Shown in pieces: positions 29,203-38,360 of a stretch of 64,000 nucleotides of DNA. The notes under the pieces are model-generated. The model was not told the origin of the DNA, did no database searches, and was given only the letters and a program-made list of their open reading frames with translations. Location: contig NZ_CAJZAR010000001.1 in NCBI RefSeq assembly GCF_914484835.1, positions 1-64,000 of the forward strand. Direction: 5' to 3'. This DNA comes from Paraburkholderia tropica. GTDB lineage: Bacteria > Pseudomonadota > Gammaproteobacteria > Burkholderiales > Burkholderiaceae. Position 1 is the stretch's first letter. Each line of letters begins with the position of its first letter. The translations under genes were made by a program, and so were the position numbers.

Positions 29203-29748
29203 ATGCTCATCCGCGTCCGCACGCGCAGCGGTGATCACACCGCGAGCGCCTCCCGACTGAACATCGCTCACATCGCACACGCAGCGCCGCTGCGGCGTCT
29301 CGGTGCAATCGTGCTGCTCGCGCTCGCGAGCGCCTGCACGATCACGCCGCCGCCTCGACCGCTGCTCGTGATTCCTCCCGAAGCCATCAACAGCACGACG
29401 CTCGACCAATACAAGGCGGCCGTGGCGAAACGCATCGTCGAGCGCAATCCGTCGGCGGTGCTGCACGGCACGCCGCAGGCGATGCTGCGTTCGCTCGTGG
29501 TCGTCTCGTTCACGGTCAATCGCGAGGGTCAGGTGGTCAAGTCGTCGGTGTTCCGCACCAATGGCGACGACGACGCCGAATCCACCGCGCTCGCCACGCT
29601 GCGTCACGCAACGCCGCTGCCGCCGCCGCCGCCGCGCCTGCTCGACTCGGCCGGCCAGATCGAGCTGTTCGAGGACTGGCTGTTCAACGACAACGGCAAG
29701 TTCCAGCTCCGCACGCTCGCCTCGCCGCAAGCGCAGAACTTCAACTGA
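29203..29748 (+). CDS. Lipoprotein with TonB C-terminal-like domain
   Basis: 181 residues from ATG 29203. The segment LRRLGAIVLLALASAC ends in a lipobox-like LASAC (C45), suggesting a lipoprotein, although 44 residues is a long signal and a start further in is possible. The rest has the TonB-C pattern: LRSLVVVSFTVNREGQVVKSSVFRTNGDDDAESTALATLRHATPLPPPPP. TonB-C proteins link to outer-membrane receptors, but without a TonB transmembrane N-terminus and Pro-rich spacer the role is unclear. No exbB or exbD is near. Confidence 0.7.
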   Translation: MLIRVRTRSGDHTASASRLNIAHIAHAAPLRRLGAIVLLALASACTITPPPRPLLVIPPEAINSTTLDQYKAAVAKRIVERNPSAVLHGTPQAMLRSLVVVSFTVNREGQVVKSSVFRTNGDDDAESTALATLRHATPLPPPPPRLLDSAGQIELFEDWLFNDNGKFQLRTLASPQAQNFN

Positions 29749-30202
29749 GCGTCGACCGAGCTTCAACCGAGCGTCCACTTCGCCCGCGAGCGCGCCTTTC
29801 GACGCGCCCGCGCCACGCTTGCATGTGCCTTGCTGCGCGGCGCGCCCGCTCGTTATAATTTTTCGCTACCCCTCGCCGGCATCTGCCCGGCCACGCCTTC
29901 GTCCGTCGCCACCCGCGCCGCGCCGAAGCGCGCTTCGACCGTATCTGCATCGTGCCCGCGCCTATCCGCGCGCGCCGGACGGTCCACGCCTTCGCGCGCA
30001 CAGCTGACGCTGCGCGATGCATACTGACGATTCGTTGCCGGCTCAAGCATGTCGCCCCAAGGTGCCGCCTCGGCATCCGCGCCCGCCCGCCGGACTTCGA
30101 AACCTGCACAAAGACGCCCGCGCCGCGCCTTGCGCCCTCGCCGCCGCCCTCGGCCCGGCGGGGAAAGCGCGTCAGCGCGCGTCACAACGACTGGAGACCC
30201 CG
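29749..30202 (+). other. 454-bp intergenic region with promoter and long leader
   Basis: No gene recognised. The promoter at 29830-29859 would give a transcript leader of roughly 335 nt in front of the transporter gene at 30203. The transporter frame is open back to 30017, but the upstream 62 codons look non-coding. Confidence 0.55.
29830..29859 (+). promoter_or_regulatory. Sigma-70-like promoter
   Basis: TTGCTG (29830-29835), an 18-bp spacer and a consensus TATAAT (29854-29859). The next plus-strand gene starts about 340 bp downstream. Confidence 0.65.
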
Positions 30203-31516
30203 ATGTCCACCTCCCCGCTCTCGTCGGCGAGCGCCGACCAGCCCGACGCCCGCCAGCAAAGCACGGCGCGCGTGATTTTCGCGAGCTTTATCGGCACCGC
30301 GATCGAGTTTTACGACTTCTATGTCTACGCAACGGCCGCCGCGCTCGTGATCGGCCCGGTGTTCTTCCCGCACGGCTCGGCGACGGCGCAGGCGCTGTCG
30401 GCGTTCGTGACCTTCGGCATCGCCTTCGTCGCGCGTCCGATCGGCTCGTTCCTGTTCGGCCATTTCGGCGACCGCATCGGCCGTAAATCGACGCTGGTGG
30501 CCTCGCTGCTCGTGATGGGCGTCTCGACCACGCTGATCGGCTTCGTGCCCGGCTACGACTCGATCGGCAGCCTCGCGCCGATCCTGCTGTGCGTGCTGCG
30601 CTTCGGCCAGGGCATCGGCCTCGGCGGCGAATGGGGCGGCGCGGCGCTGCTCGCGACCGAATACGCGCCGCAAGGCAAGCGCGGCTGGTTCGGCATGTTC
30701 CCGCAGCTCGGCCCGTCGGTGGGCTTTCTCGCCTCAAACGGCCTGTTCTTCGGCCTCGCCTCGACGCTCTCGGACCAGCAGTTCCGCGACTGGGGCTGGC
30801 GCGTGCCGTTCATCGTCTCGGCGGTGCTCGTCGCGCTCGGCCTGTACGTGCGCCTGAAGATCGCCGAAACGCCCGCGTTCAAGGCGGCCGTCGAGCGCGA
30901 GGAGCGCGTCAAGGTGCCGGTCGCGACGCTGCTGTCGAGCTACTGGTGGCCGACGATCCTCGGCGCGCTGGCGATGGTGGTCTGCTACACGCTGTTCTAC
31001 AACGCGACGGTGTTCTCGCTCTCGCACGGCGTGACGGCGCTGCATATTCCGCGTCCGACCTTCCTCGGCATGCTCTGCATCGCGGTGGTGTTCATGGGCA
31101 TCGCCACGCCGATTTCGGCGGCGCTGTCCGACCGTTTCGGCCGCAGGCCGGTGCTGATCGTCGGCTGCATTCTGGCGATTCTCTCGGGCTTCACGATGCA
31201 GCCGCTGCTCGGCAGCGGCTCGCTGCCGCTGGTGCTGCTCTTCCTCGTGATCGAGCTGTTCCTGATGGGCGCCACCTTCGCGCCGATGGGCGCCCTGCTG
31301 CCCGAACTGTTCCCGACCAGCGTGCGCTACACGGGCGCGGGCGTCGCCTACAACCTCGGCGGCATCCTGGGCGCGTCGGTTGCGCCGTATATCGCGCAGG
31401 TGCTGGCCGCGCGCGGCGGCCTGTCGTGGGTCGGCGCCTATGTGTCGATCGCGGCCTGCGTGAGCCTCGTCGGCGTGCTCTGCATGCGCGAAACGCGCCA
31501 CACGTCGCTGACGTAA
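30203..31516 (+). CDS. MFS transporter, metabolite:H+ symporter (MHS) family
   Basis: 437 residues, 12 predicted transmembrane helices. The start ARVIFASFIGTAIEFYDFYVYATAAALVIG and the loop 2-3 motif FGHFGDRIGRKSTL (family RxGDRxGR type) are typical of MHS members such as ShiA, KgtP and ProP. Substrates in this family are organic acids, shikimate, betaine or proline; the specific one cannot be told. CTGGAGACCCCG is the ribosome site before ATG 30203. It carries its own terminator and stands alone. The probable long leader is noted separately. Confidence 0.9.
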   Translation: MSTSPLSSASADQPDARQQSTARVIFASFIGTAIEFYDFYVYATAAALVIGPVFFPHGSATAQALSAFVTFGIAFVARPIGSFLFGHFGDRIGRKSTLVASLLVMGVSTTLIGFVPGYDSIGSLAPILLCVLRFGQGIGLGGEWGGAALLATEYAPQGKRGWFGMFPQLGPSVGFLASNGLFFGLASTLSDQQFRDWGWRVPFIVSAVLVALGLYVRLKIAETPAFKAAVEREERVKVPVATLLSSYWWPTILGALAMVVCYTLFYNATVFSLSHGVTALHIPRPTFLGMLCIAVVFMGIATPISAALSDRFGRRPVLIVGCILAILSGFTMQPLLGSGSLPLVLLFLVIELFLMGATFAPMGALLPELFPTSVRYTGAGVAYNLGGILGASVAPYIAQVLAARGGLSWVGAYVSIAACVSLVGVLCMRETRHTSLT

Positions 31517-31554
31517 TGCGCTGAACCGGCAAGCCGAAAGCGAAGCCAAAAAAC

Positions 31555-31591
31555 AAAAAAGCGGAATCCGGTCATCGGATTCCGCTTTTTT
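31555..31591 (+). terminator. Terminator of the MHS transporter gene
   Basis: Stem AAAAAAGCGGAATCCG with its complement (31555-31570 and 31576-31591), loop GTCAT, ending in six T. Confidence 0.92.
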
Positions 31592-31692
31592 CTTGTGGGT
31601 GATTGTGTTCACTTTGGGCCCGCGCGCCGCGTGCCTATACTCGATGACGAGGCATCAACACCGTCCGCGCGACCGCGCCAGGGAGGCCAACG

Positions 31693-31872
31693 ATGAACCT
31701 GCATCTGAGCAACGCCGATCTCGTCCTGATGATCGCGCTCGCGCTGGGCATCTCACTGATCCTGGCCTTCCGTCTGAGTACGCGAACGTGGCGCGCGGTG
31801 GTCCTCGAAGCCCTGGTCGCCAACGCCGCGGCCATCGCGGCCGTCATCACCGTCGAAATGCTGCTGGCCTGA
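31693..31872 (+). CDS. Small membrane protein (59 residues)
   Basis: A short frame with a strong ribosome site (CAGGGAGGCCAACG, then ATG 31693) and a clean stop at 31870-31872. Two hydrophobic segments are seen: LVLMIALALGISLILAF (about residues 10-26) and LVANAAAIAAVITVEML (about 41-57), joined by a basic loop RLSTRTWR. I do not recognise a family. Its codon use is typical of the genome. It is between a terminator and a convergent small lipoprotein gene. Confidence 0.65.
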   Translation: MNLHLSNADLVLMIALALGISLILAFRLSTRTWRAVVLEALVANAAAIAAVITVEMLLA

Positions 31873-31907
31873 GCGCGCCGCCTGCATCGGCACCGCGCCC
31901 GTCGTGC

Positions 31908-32033
31908 TCAACGGTAGTAGTAGCCGTGATGGTAACCGCCGCCATAGCCGCCGCCCGGCGGCACCACGATGCATCCGCTCAGCGACGCCGCGAAGAGTGC
32001 ACCTGCGATCAGGGTAAGCGTCAATCGTTTCAC
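31908..32033 (-). CDS. Small lipoprotein (41 residues, GTG start)
   Basis: KRLTLTLIAGALFAASLSGC is a typical lipoprotein signal with lipobox LSGC (C21 in the GTG-start numbering), followed by a short Gly/Tyr/His-rich tail (VVPPGGGYGGGYHHGYYY). The GTG at 32033 has GGGAG 7 nt upstream, better placed than any ATG further upstream. Similar glycine/tyrosine-rich mini-lipoproteins are common in Burkholderia; their function is not known. The 3' end is 35 bp from the convergent 59-residue gene. Confidence 0.75.
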   Translation of the reverse strand: MKRLTLTLIAGALFAASLSGCIVVPPGGGYGGGYHHGYYYR

Positions 32034-32420
32034 TTCGTTCTCCCATCGAGTCAATGTCTTGCGTCCGGCGCGTTCCGCTTGAGGAATCGCGTACTGCGGA
32101 CGGTTTGCATTGAACACGACGGCGCGCATCGCAGGCGTTGCAATTTGTAAGCAGCGGTGTGGCCCGTGTTACAGCACGCGCGCATTCGCACGCGGACAGG
32201 CGCGCGCGCCGCGCCGAGTGCAACACAGGCACGACACTTTTAACAACCTCGTAATGAGAAACGCGCGGGAAAGGCGTGGAAAACGCGTGGAGAAACCCGC
32301 GACGCTGCGTGCGAAACGACGCGCGAGGCATCGTGCAAAAGCGGCCGGCGCGCGATGAACGCGCGCCAGGAAACCGCGAGAAAAATGCCGCGGAGGACCG
32401 TTAAAAACAGCCGCTAAAAA
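32034..32420. other. 387-bp intergenic region before waaC 3' end
   Basis: No gene or clear terminator. It should include the promoter of the small lipoprotein. The part 32280-32400 is purine-rich with GCGTGGA/GGAGAAA-like runs. Confidence 0.5.
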
Positions 32421-33428
32421 TCAGACGTTCGACGCGCGCGGATCTTTCAGCGCGCCGTCCGCATCGCGCGCGGGATACACGCGATCGACGGCATCGATCG
32501 CCACCGAAACAGGCGGCACGTGATGACCGTCGCCGATCGAAATCGAGCGATGCGGCGCACGCACGCCGAGGTGCTCGGCATTGGTCGCGATGAAGATCAT
32601 GATGGTCGGCTTGAGCAGCGCGTGGGCGAGGTGCACGAAGCCGGTATCGGTGCCCACGACGAGCGCCGAATCCTCGATGCGCTGCGCGACCTGCGTGACC
32701 GTGAGGCGCGGCAGGATCGTCGCGCCGGGCACGAGCGCCGCGATCTCACGGGCGGTGTCATGCTCGGCGTCCGAGCCCCAGGGCAGCTCGATACGCAGGC
32801 CACGCGCGATCAGCGCGCGGCACAGCTCGCCCCAATGCTCGACGGGCCACTTCTTCTCTTCCTTCGAAGTGGCGTGGAAGATCAGCGCGGTAGGCGCATC
32901 GGGCGCGGGCAGCGCCTTGCCGTCGCGCGGAATGCGCATCTGGAAATCGGGCGGCGTGTCGATCGTGTAGCCGAGCGCCTCGCCCGTGCTGATACGCATG
33001 CCGAGCCACGCATCGCATTGCGGACGCGGACCGAAGCGGCCGTTGTACGCAAACGCCGCGCCGCGCTCGCCGAGATCCTTCGCGAGATAGCCGAAGCGGC
33101 GGCGCCCACGCGCGAGAAACGCGATGATCGCGCTCTTGTAGACGCCGTGAATGTCGATGATGGCGTCGTAGCGATGCGCACGCAGTTCGGAAATCGACTG
33201 CCAGATCGATTTGAGATCGTTCCAGCTGCGTGCTTTCTTGAAGCGGCGCAACGGCGCGCACAGCACGCGGTCGACGCCCGCGTTCCAGTGCACGATTTCC
33301 GCGAAGGCGTCGTCGACGGCCCAGTCGACGATCACGCCAGGGTACGCGCGCTGGACATCGGCCACTACGGGAAGGGCCTCGACGACGTCGCCGAGCGAGG
33401 TCACCTTGACAATCAAGACTCGTTTCAT
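32421..33428 (-). CDS. waaC: Lipopolysaccharide heptosyltransferase I
   Basis: 335 residues, glycosyltransferase family 9. WaaC adds the first L-glycero-D-manno-heptose to Kdo2-lipid A on the inner side of the plasma membrane. The N-terminus MKRVLIVKVTSLGDVVEALPVVADV is characteristic, as are IIDIHGVYKSA, FHATSKEEKKWPVEHW and the sugar-nucleotide site VVGTDTGFVHLAHAL. A monocistronic gene as far as visible; other core LPS genes are not in the window. Confidence 0.93.
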   Translation of the reverse strand: MKRVLIVKVTSLGDVVEALPVVADVQRAYPGVIVDWAVDDAFAEIVHWNAGVDRVLCAPLRRFKKARSWNDLKSIWQSISELRAHRYDAIIDIHGVYKSAIIAFLARGRRRFGYLAKDLGERGAAFAYNGRFGPRPQCDAWLGMRISTGEALGYTIDTPPDFQMRIPRDGKALPAPDAPTALIFHATSKEEKKWPVEHWGELCRALIARGLRIELPWGSDAEHDTAREIAALVPGATILPRLTVTQVAQRIEDSALVVGTDTGFVHLAHALLKPTIMIFIATNAEHLGVRAPHRSISIGDGHHVPPVSVAIDAVDRVYPARDADGALKDPRASNV

Positions 33429-33808
33429 TGTGCTGCGGACCGGCGAAGGCCCAATTCAGTGATTTGCCTGCGTTTTTCCGAGATTTTAACGGACGAAGCC
33501 TGATGCGAGTGACGGAATCCGCGTCGGAATACGCAGGCTTTCCCTGCCCTAATTGCCGGGCTTGCCAGCGGGGCTTGATGGTGGGTCTGAATGGCAGGCT
33601 CGACGCGGCTCGCGCGGCGTCCTCGGCGCCCTGCCCGCGCAGCGGGCACGCACTCGACACGCCCGCATAATGCAACGAGCCCGGCGCACGGCAACGGGCG
33701 AAAACTCGCACCGCTGCCGCGCGCCGGGCTCGCTGCGCCGTGAATGGCGCGAATGGCGCGAGAGGCGCGACGTCGGAGAACGTCAGTGGATCACGAAGCG
33801 CGTGCGCC
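33429..33808. other. 380-bp intergenic region with a strong hairpin
   Basis: No gene recognised. It contains a large inverted repeat at 33676-33732 and three 9-bp tandem units (GAATGGCGC x2, GAGAGGCGC) at 33742-33768. Confidence 0.5.
33676..33732. repeat. Long inverted repeat (hairpin)
   Basis: CGAGCCCGGCGC and GCGCCGGGCTCG (33676-33687, 33721-33732) form a 12-bp stem that continues after one mismatch with CGGCA/TGCCG, leaving a loop of about 21 nt. There is no T run on either side, so a classical terminator is doubtful. It is about 77 bp beyond the stop of the WXXGXW gene on the minus strand. Confidence 0.7.
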
Positions 33809-34123
33809 TCAAGCGGCCCAGTGGCCTTCGACCCAGCGCCAGTTCGGCCCGTGCGCGATCCAGTGGCCCGGCACCCAGTGATAGCCCACGCGCTCGGCCT
33901 GCCAGTGGCCGCCGATCCAGACGTAGCGGCCGTGATCCCAGCGCCAGTGGCCCTTGTCCCAGACGTAGCCGACGCGCGGCGCGGGCACGACCTCGACGCG
34001 CTCGACGGGCGGCGCACTCGGCGCAACGACGATGACTTCGGCGAACGCCGGCGCGGCGACGGCGCAAGCGCCCGCGACGACGATGGCAGTTTTGGCGACG
34101 AGCAGGCGGAGCGAATTCTTCAT
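33809..34123 (-). CDS. YXWGXW / WXXGXW repeat protein, exported
   Basis: 104 residues. An N-terminal signal peptide (LRLLVAKTAIVVAGACAVAAPAFA, cleavage after AFA) is followed by about five repeats of a G-(Y/R)-x-W-x-x-G-H-W unit: GYVWDKGHW, GRYVWIGGHW, GYHWVPGHW and NWRWVEGHW. Proteins with this pattern are common in burkholderial and xanthomonad envelopes; the function is not known. ATG 34123 is chosen because it begins the signal peptide; a ribosome site AAGGGTGATCAAC is upstream. Confidence 0.85.
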   Translation of the reverse strand: MKNSLRLLVAKTAIVVAGACAVAAPAFAEVIVVAPSAPPVERVEVVPAPRVGYVWDKGHWRWDHGRYVWIGGHWQAERVGYHWVPGHWIAHGPNWRWVEGHWAA

Positions 34124-34384
34124 GTTGATCACCCTTGAGTAAGACGCCATGAGTGGCGTTACCGGTTCAATGCGCGAGCGCGACGCCGCGCTGACAACGG
34201 TCGTGTAACCGCTCAGGGTGAAGTGAAACCGAATATTTCGGTCGGGTCAGGAAGGGGCGAAGCGGGAGAAAACCAGCGGCGCGAGGCGCTGATAAAGCGG
34301 CCGGCGGCGCCGTTTACCACGCGCACCGCCGCCCCGCAAATTGAGATGCGCGCGGCGCCATGAGGCCGCGCGCCGTGCCTGCGA

Positions 34385-34639
34385 TCAGGCTTGCGGAATC
34401 TCGATCTTGACCTCGAGGACTTCGAGATCGTCCTGGCGTTCGAGGCTCACGCGGATATCGTCGTCGGAGATCTTCACGTACTTCGAGATCACCGCGACCA
34501 GTTCGCGTTGGAGAGCCGGCAGATAATCGGCGGGCGGATGACCGCCTGCGCGCTCGTGAGCGATGATGAGCTGCAGGCGTTCCTTCGCTACCGAGGCGGA
34601 CTTCTTCTTCTCGCCGAGAAAAAACGAAAGAAACGACAT
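34385..34639 (-). CDS. minE: Cell division topological specificity factor MinE
   Basis: 84 residues. The N-terminal membrane-targeting and anti-MinCD helix ([25 protein letters not shown]) is followed by the conserved dimerisation domain ([37 protein letters not shown]). MinE stimulates the MinD ATPase at the membrane and drives pole-to-pole oscillation. Last gene of minC-minD-minE; 14 bp after minD. Confidence 0.97.
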   Translation of the reverse strand: MSFLSFFLGEKKKSASVAKERLQLIIAHERAGGHPPADYLPALQRELVAVISKYVKISDDDIRVSLERQDDLEVLEVKIEIPQA

Positions 34640-34653
34640 GACGTGCGCCTCCC

Positions 34654-35469
34654 TTACTTGCTACCGAACAGGCGCTGCAGGAGCCCCGGCTTCTGGTAAT
34701 CGGTGAAACGAAGCGACTTCTCCTCGCCGAGAAAACGCGACACGATGTCCTTGTACGCTTCCGCGACGTCGGTACCGTCGAGATGGACGGCCGGCAGGCC
34801 CTGATTCGACGCGTGCAGCACGGCTTCCGATTCGGGAATCACGCCGATCAGGTCGATGCGCAGGATCTCCGAGATGTCCGACAGCGACAGCATCTCGCCT
34901 TCGTTGACGCGCTTCGGGCTGTAACGCGTGATCAGCAGGTGCTCCTTGATCGGTTCCTTGCCTTCGATCGCGCGCTTCGTCTTCGACGACAGCATGCCGA
35001 GAATACGGTCCGAGTCGCGCACCGACGACACTTCAGGATTCGTCACGATGAGCGCTTCGTCGGCGAAGTGCATCGCCAGCATCGCGCCCGACTCGATACC
35101 CGCGGGCGAATCGCACACGATGTATTCGAAGTCCATCTTGCGCAGGTCCTCGATCACCTTCTCCACGCCGTCCTTCGTGAGCGCGTCTTTATCGCGCGTC
35201 TGCGAGGCGGGCAGGATGAACAGGTTTTCACACTTCTTGTCCTTGATGAGCGCCTGATTGAGGTTCGCCTCACCCTGGATCACGTTGATCAGGTCGTACA
35301 CGACGCGGCGCTCGCAACCCATGATGAGGTCGAGATTGCGCAGGCCCACGTCGAAGTCGATGACCGCGGTCTTGTGGCCGCGCAACGCGAGGCCCGATGC
35401 GAAACTCGCGCTCGTGGTCGTTTTGCCGACGCCACCCTTGCCCGAAGTCACCACAATGATTTTTGCCAT
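34654..35469 (-). CDS. minD: Septum site-determining ATPase MinD
   Basis: 271 residues. Deviant Walker A KGGVGKTT (residues 11-18), [27 protein letters not shown] (switch II) and a C-terminal amphipathic membrane-targeting helix ([11 protein letters not shown]). MinD binds the membrane in its ATP form and recruits MinC. It lies between minC (93 bp upstream) and minE. Confidence 0.98.
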   Translation of the reverse strand: MAKIIVVTSGKGGVGKTTTSASFASGLALRGHKTAVIDFDVGLRNLDLIMGCERRVVYDLINVIQGEANLNQALIKDKKCENLFILPASQTRDKDALTKDGVEKVIEDLRKMDFEYIVCDSPAGIESGAMLAMHFADEALIVTNPEVSSVRDSDRILGMLSSKTKRAIEGKEPIKEHLLITRYSPKRVNEGEMLSLSDISEILRIDLIGVIPESEAVLHASNQGLPAVHLDGTDVAEAYKDIVSRFLGEEKSLRFTDYQKPGLLQRLFGSK

Positions 35470-35562
35470 TCCCTTACCTTGCGTTCGTCAGTTTCTCAGT
35501 TTGGTCTCATCGCGTGCCGCTCGTGAGCGCCCCGCCTGCCACACGGGTGCGCGAGCGGCGAC

Positions 35563-36414
35563 TCAGGTGAGCCTCAACGGTTCGATCAACAGCTTTTCTT
35601 CGTCGAGCCGGATTTGCGCCGGCTTGCCCCGCACGTCGTCGGCGAGTGGAACTTCAGTGGTACGGTAGATGCCCGCGATCGAAATGAGTTCCGCTTCGAG
35701 GCTCGTGCAGAAAATGCGTGCGTCGTGATTGCCGTGCACGCCCGCGAGCGCGCGGCCGCGCAACGGCGCGTAAATATGGATGTTGCCTTCGGCGATCACC
35801 TCGGCGCCGTTCGACACCATGCCGAGCACCACGAGGTCGCCCTTGGCGTAGACGCGCTGGCCCGAACGCAGCGGACGGTCGACCACCAGCGTGGGTTCCT
35901 TGGGCGCGTTGCGCGACGGGGTTTCCGCCAGCGTTTCCGTGGCCGCATCTTCTGCGGTCGTCGTGGTGGGAAAGAGTTCAGGCTGCGCGGCGCCTTTGTC
36001 GGCTGCGGCCGGGACATTGGCGGCTTCTGCCTGCGGCGCGGCGGCCTGCTCCGCGCTGGTGTCGGCATCGGCGCCGCCCTTCGCGTGGGCGCCGCGCTTG
36101 TCGCGCGCTTCGAGGAACGGCAGTCCGGCTTCGGCGGCCCAGCCGTGCTGGGCGGCTTGCGCGACCACGCCCACGGGACGCATGCGCACGCTTTCGAGCA
36201 GACGGGCGATGTCGCCGAGCGCGACCTGCTCGCCATCGGCCAGGCGGCGGATGTCGATAGCCACGGTATCGTTGGCGAAGAACTCCGGGGTCGCCTCGAA
36301 GCGCCGCGTGAGTTCGGCGCGCATCGCATCGAGTTCAGTCGTTTTGACCACGAACAGAAGCGTATCGACTGAACCGCTCTTCAGTTCAAAATATGGCGAT
36401 TTCCTGGGCGACAT
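35563..36414 (-). CDS. minC: Septum site-determining protein MinC
   Basis: 283 residues, longer than E. coli MinC (231). The N-terminal FtsZ-inhibiting domain ([31 protein letters not shown]) and the C-terminal beta-helical domain that binds MinD ([36 protein letters not shown]) are intact. The extra length is an Ala/Glu/Pro-rich linker at about residues 118-175. The domain order and the downstream minD and minE make the assignment sure. Confidence 0.97.
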   Translation of the reverse strand: MSPRKSPYFELKSGSVDTLLFVVKTTELDAMRAELTRRFEATPEFFANDTVAIDIRRLADGEQVALGDIARLLESVRMRPVGVVAQAAQHGWAAEAGLPFLEARDKRGAHAKGGADADTSAEQAAAPQAEAANVPAAADKGAAQPELFPTTTTAEDAATETLAETPSRNAPKEPTLVVDRPLRSGQRVYAKGDLVVLGMVSNGAEVIAEGNIHIYAPLRGRALAGVHGNHDARIFCTSLEAELISIAGIYRTTEVPLADDVRGKPAQIRLDEEKLLIEPLRLT

Positions 36415-36697
36415 GGCGATCGGCGAAAAATTTTGCGTATTTTACAGGCGCCGACGCGCACGGCCATCATTTTTAATGGCTCGGCATGCTGCGGCAAGGG
36501 GTCAAGGCGAGAACAACGCCGCGAATGATGTCGCGACGGACGCCGTGCCGACGCCGCTGCGCTCGCGCGCAGTGGCGCACGGCGCGACGGCGGCGCGTCA
36601 CGGCTGAATCGACGACAGAAAAGACAGCAGGGAAGCTGACAGAAAAAACCGCGCAAGACCAGCGAAAAAAAGCCAGCCGACGCGCGGCGTCATTCAG

Positions 36698-37234
36698 TCA
36701 TTGCGCCGACGCGTGCTGCGCCGGATCGGACACGTCGCGCACGAGCAGCGTTTCCCATTGCTCCGGCGAGTGCTGGCTGCGCGCGTGATCGCCCGTGGGC
36801 CCGAAGCCCAGACGCTCGTAAAAACGCATGGCGGTGGTGTTCGAATCGGTGACCCAGGCGTAGACCTGCGTCGCGCCTTCGCTCACGAGCCATTCGAGCG
36901 CGGCGTTCAACAGCAGCTCGCCGCCACGCAGATGACGCACGGCAGGCGCCACCCACAGCGCGAACACGAACGCACGGCGCGCCGGCGCACTCTCGAAATT
37001 CGCGCCGATCAGCCCCGCCGGATGCCCCTCGGTGTAGAGGATGAACGAAGTGGCGGCATGCGAATCGGCGTGACGCGCGGCCGCCGCGTCGTAGACGGCT
37101 GCATCGGCGGACAGCGCGTCTTCGAGCGAGTCGCCGAACGCATAAGGCGCGTCGCGCAGCGAAGCGGTACGAAGCTCGCGGAGCACGGCACCCTGATCGG
37201 CAGCGATACGGCGAACGGTCAGTGACGGACTCAT
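36698..37234 (-). CDS. GNAT family N-acetyltransferase
   Basis: 178 residues of the Gcn5-related acyltransferase fold. The pattern FALWVAPAVRHLRGGELLLNAALEWL gives strand beta-4 and the acetyl-CoA pyrophosphate-binding loop (RHLRGGE in place of the usual Q/RxxGxG/A), and YAWVTDSNTTAMRFYERLGFGPTG is the late strand-helix motif. The substrate is unknown. It lies between minC and map on the same strand without clear operon linkage. Confidence 0.88.
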   Translation of the reverse strand: MSPSLTVRRIAADQGAVLRELRTASLRDAPYAFGDSLEDALSADAAVYDAAAARHADSHAATSFILYTEGHPAGLIGANFESAPARRAFVFALWVAPAVRHLRGGELLLNAALEWLVSEGATQVYAWVTDSNTTAMRFYERLGFGPTGDHARSQHSPEQWETLLVRDVSDPAQHASAQ

Positions 37235-37388
37235 GCAGTCGTAAACCCCAATAAAGCACTAACGCGTAGCTTTAACCGAACTGGCCAGAGAGTCAAATCC
37301 TTATTTGACGAAAACGTTCCCCGAGCGCGATCTGTGCGGAACTTCATCGCGCACTTGACAGAGCGGCCGAGCGGCCGCATCCCCGCCA

Positions 37389-38174
37389 TCACGGCGCTTC
37401 GTAGCTGCCCGTGCCATCCGGCCAGGGCGTGAGCAGTTCGTAGCCGTCGTCGGTGACGGCGACCATGTGCTCCCATTGCGCGGAGAGCGAGCGGTCCTTG
37501 GTGACGACCGTCCAGCCGTCGCGCTGCACCGCCGTGCCGGCGCGGCCCGCGTTGACCATCGGCTCGATCGTGAAGACCATGCCCGGCTTCAGGCGCAGGC
37601 CCTGCCCCGGCTGGCCGTAGTGCAGCACCTGCGGCTCCTCGTGATAGACCTTGCCGATGCCGTGGCCGCAATACTCGCGCACGATCGAGAAACCATCGGC
37701 CTGGGCGCGCTTCTGGATCGCGTGGCCCACGTCGCCGAGCGTCGCGCCCGGCTTCACCTCGCGGATGCCCGCGAGCATCGCCTCGTAAGTCGTGTCGATC
37801 AGCTGGCGTCCGACCGTGCTCGGGGTGCCGACCGTGTACATGCGGCTCGTGTCCCCGAAATAGCCGTCCTTGATCACGGCCACGTCGATGTTGATGATGT
37901 CGCCGTCCTTGAGCACTTCGTTGCGGTTCGGAATGCCGTGGCAGACGACCGAATTGACCGAGGTGCAGATCGTCTTCGGGAAACCGAGGTAGCCGACGTT
38001 GGCCGGCACGGCCTTGAGCGTCTTGACGATGAAGTCGTTGCAGATCGCGTCGAGGTCGTCGGTGGAGACGCCGGGCTTGACGTGTTCGCCGATCATGGCG
38101 AGCACGTCGGCGGCGAGGCGGCCCGAGATGCGCAGACGCGCGATGTCGTCCGCGGACTTGTAGGTGATAGCCAT
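37389..38174 (-). CDS. map: Methionine aminopeptidase, type I
   Basis: 261 residues from ATG 38174 (MAITYKSADDIARLRISG). Removes the N-terminal Met from new proteins. The pita-bread metal ligands appear in order: NIDVAVIKDGYFGDTSRMY (two Asp), CGHGIGKVYHEEP (His) and FTIEPMVNAG (Glu), with a last Glu in LSAQWEHMVAVT. The frame extends to 38357, but the upstream codons overlap the divergent promoter region and start far from the usual N-terminus. Confidence 0.95.
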   Translation of the reverse strand: MAITYKSADDIARLRISGRLAADVLAMIGEHVKPGVSTDDLDAICNDFIVKTLKAVPANVGYLGFPKTICTSVNSVVCHGIPNRNEVLKDGDIINIDVAVIKDGYFGDTSRMYTVGTPSTVGRQLIDTTYEAMLAGIREVKPGATLGDVGHAIQKRAQADGFSIVREYCGHGIGKVYHEEPQVLHYGQPGQGLRLKPGMVFTIEPMVNAGRAGTAVQRDGWTVVTKDRSLSAQWEHMVAVTDDGYELLTPWPDGTGSYEAP

Positions 38175-38360
38175 CTGAGAACCAGGTGAGCGCGGCGCCG
38201 CCAGGGCGATCCGCCGCGCATACAAAGGAGCAAAGGCACATTGTACCGGGGCGCTGCCGCGCTCCGGCCGGCGGACATTCGGAACTGTCCGATTGTCCGC
38301 GCGCAAGCCGCCCTCAAGAATGGGAAATATCTTACAACGACATACGCGGAACACCATCCC

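Noticed and set aside
30017..30202. Longer N-terminus of the MHS transporter
   Set aside because: The upstream codons are Arg/Pro/His-rich without a match to the family, and a ribosome site precedes ATG 30203.
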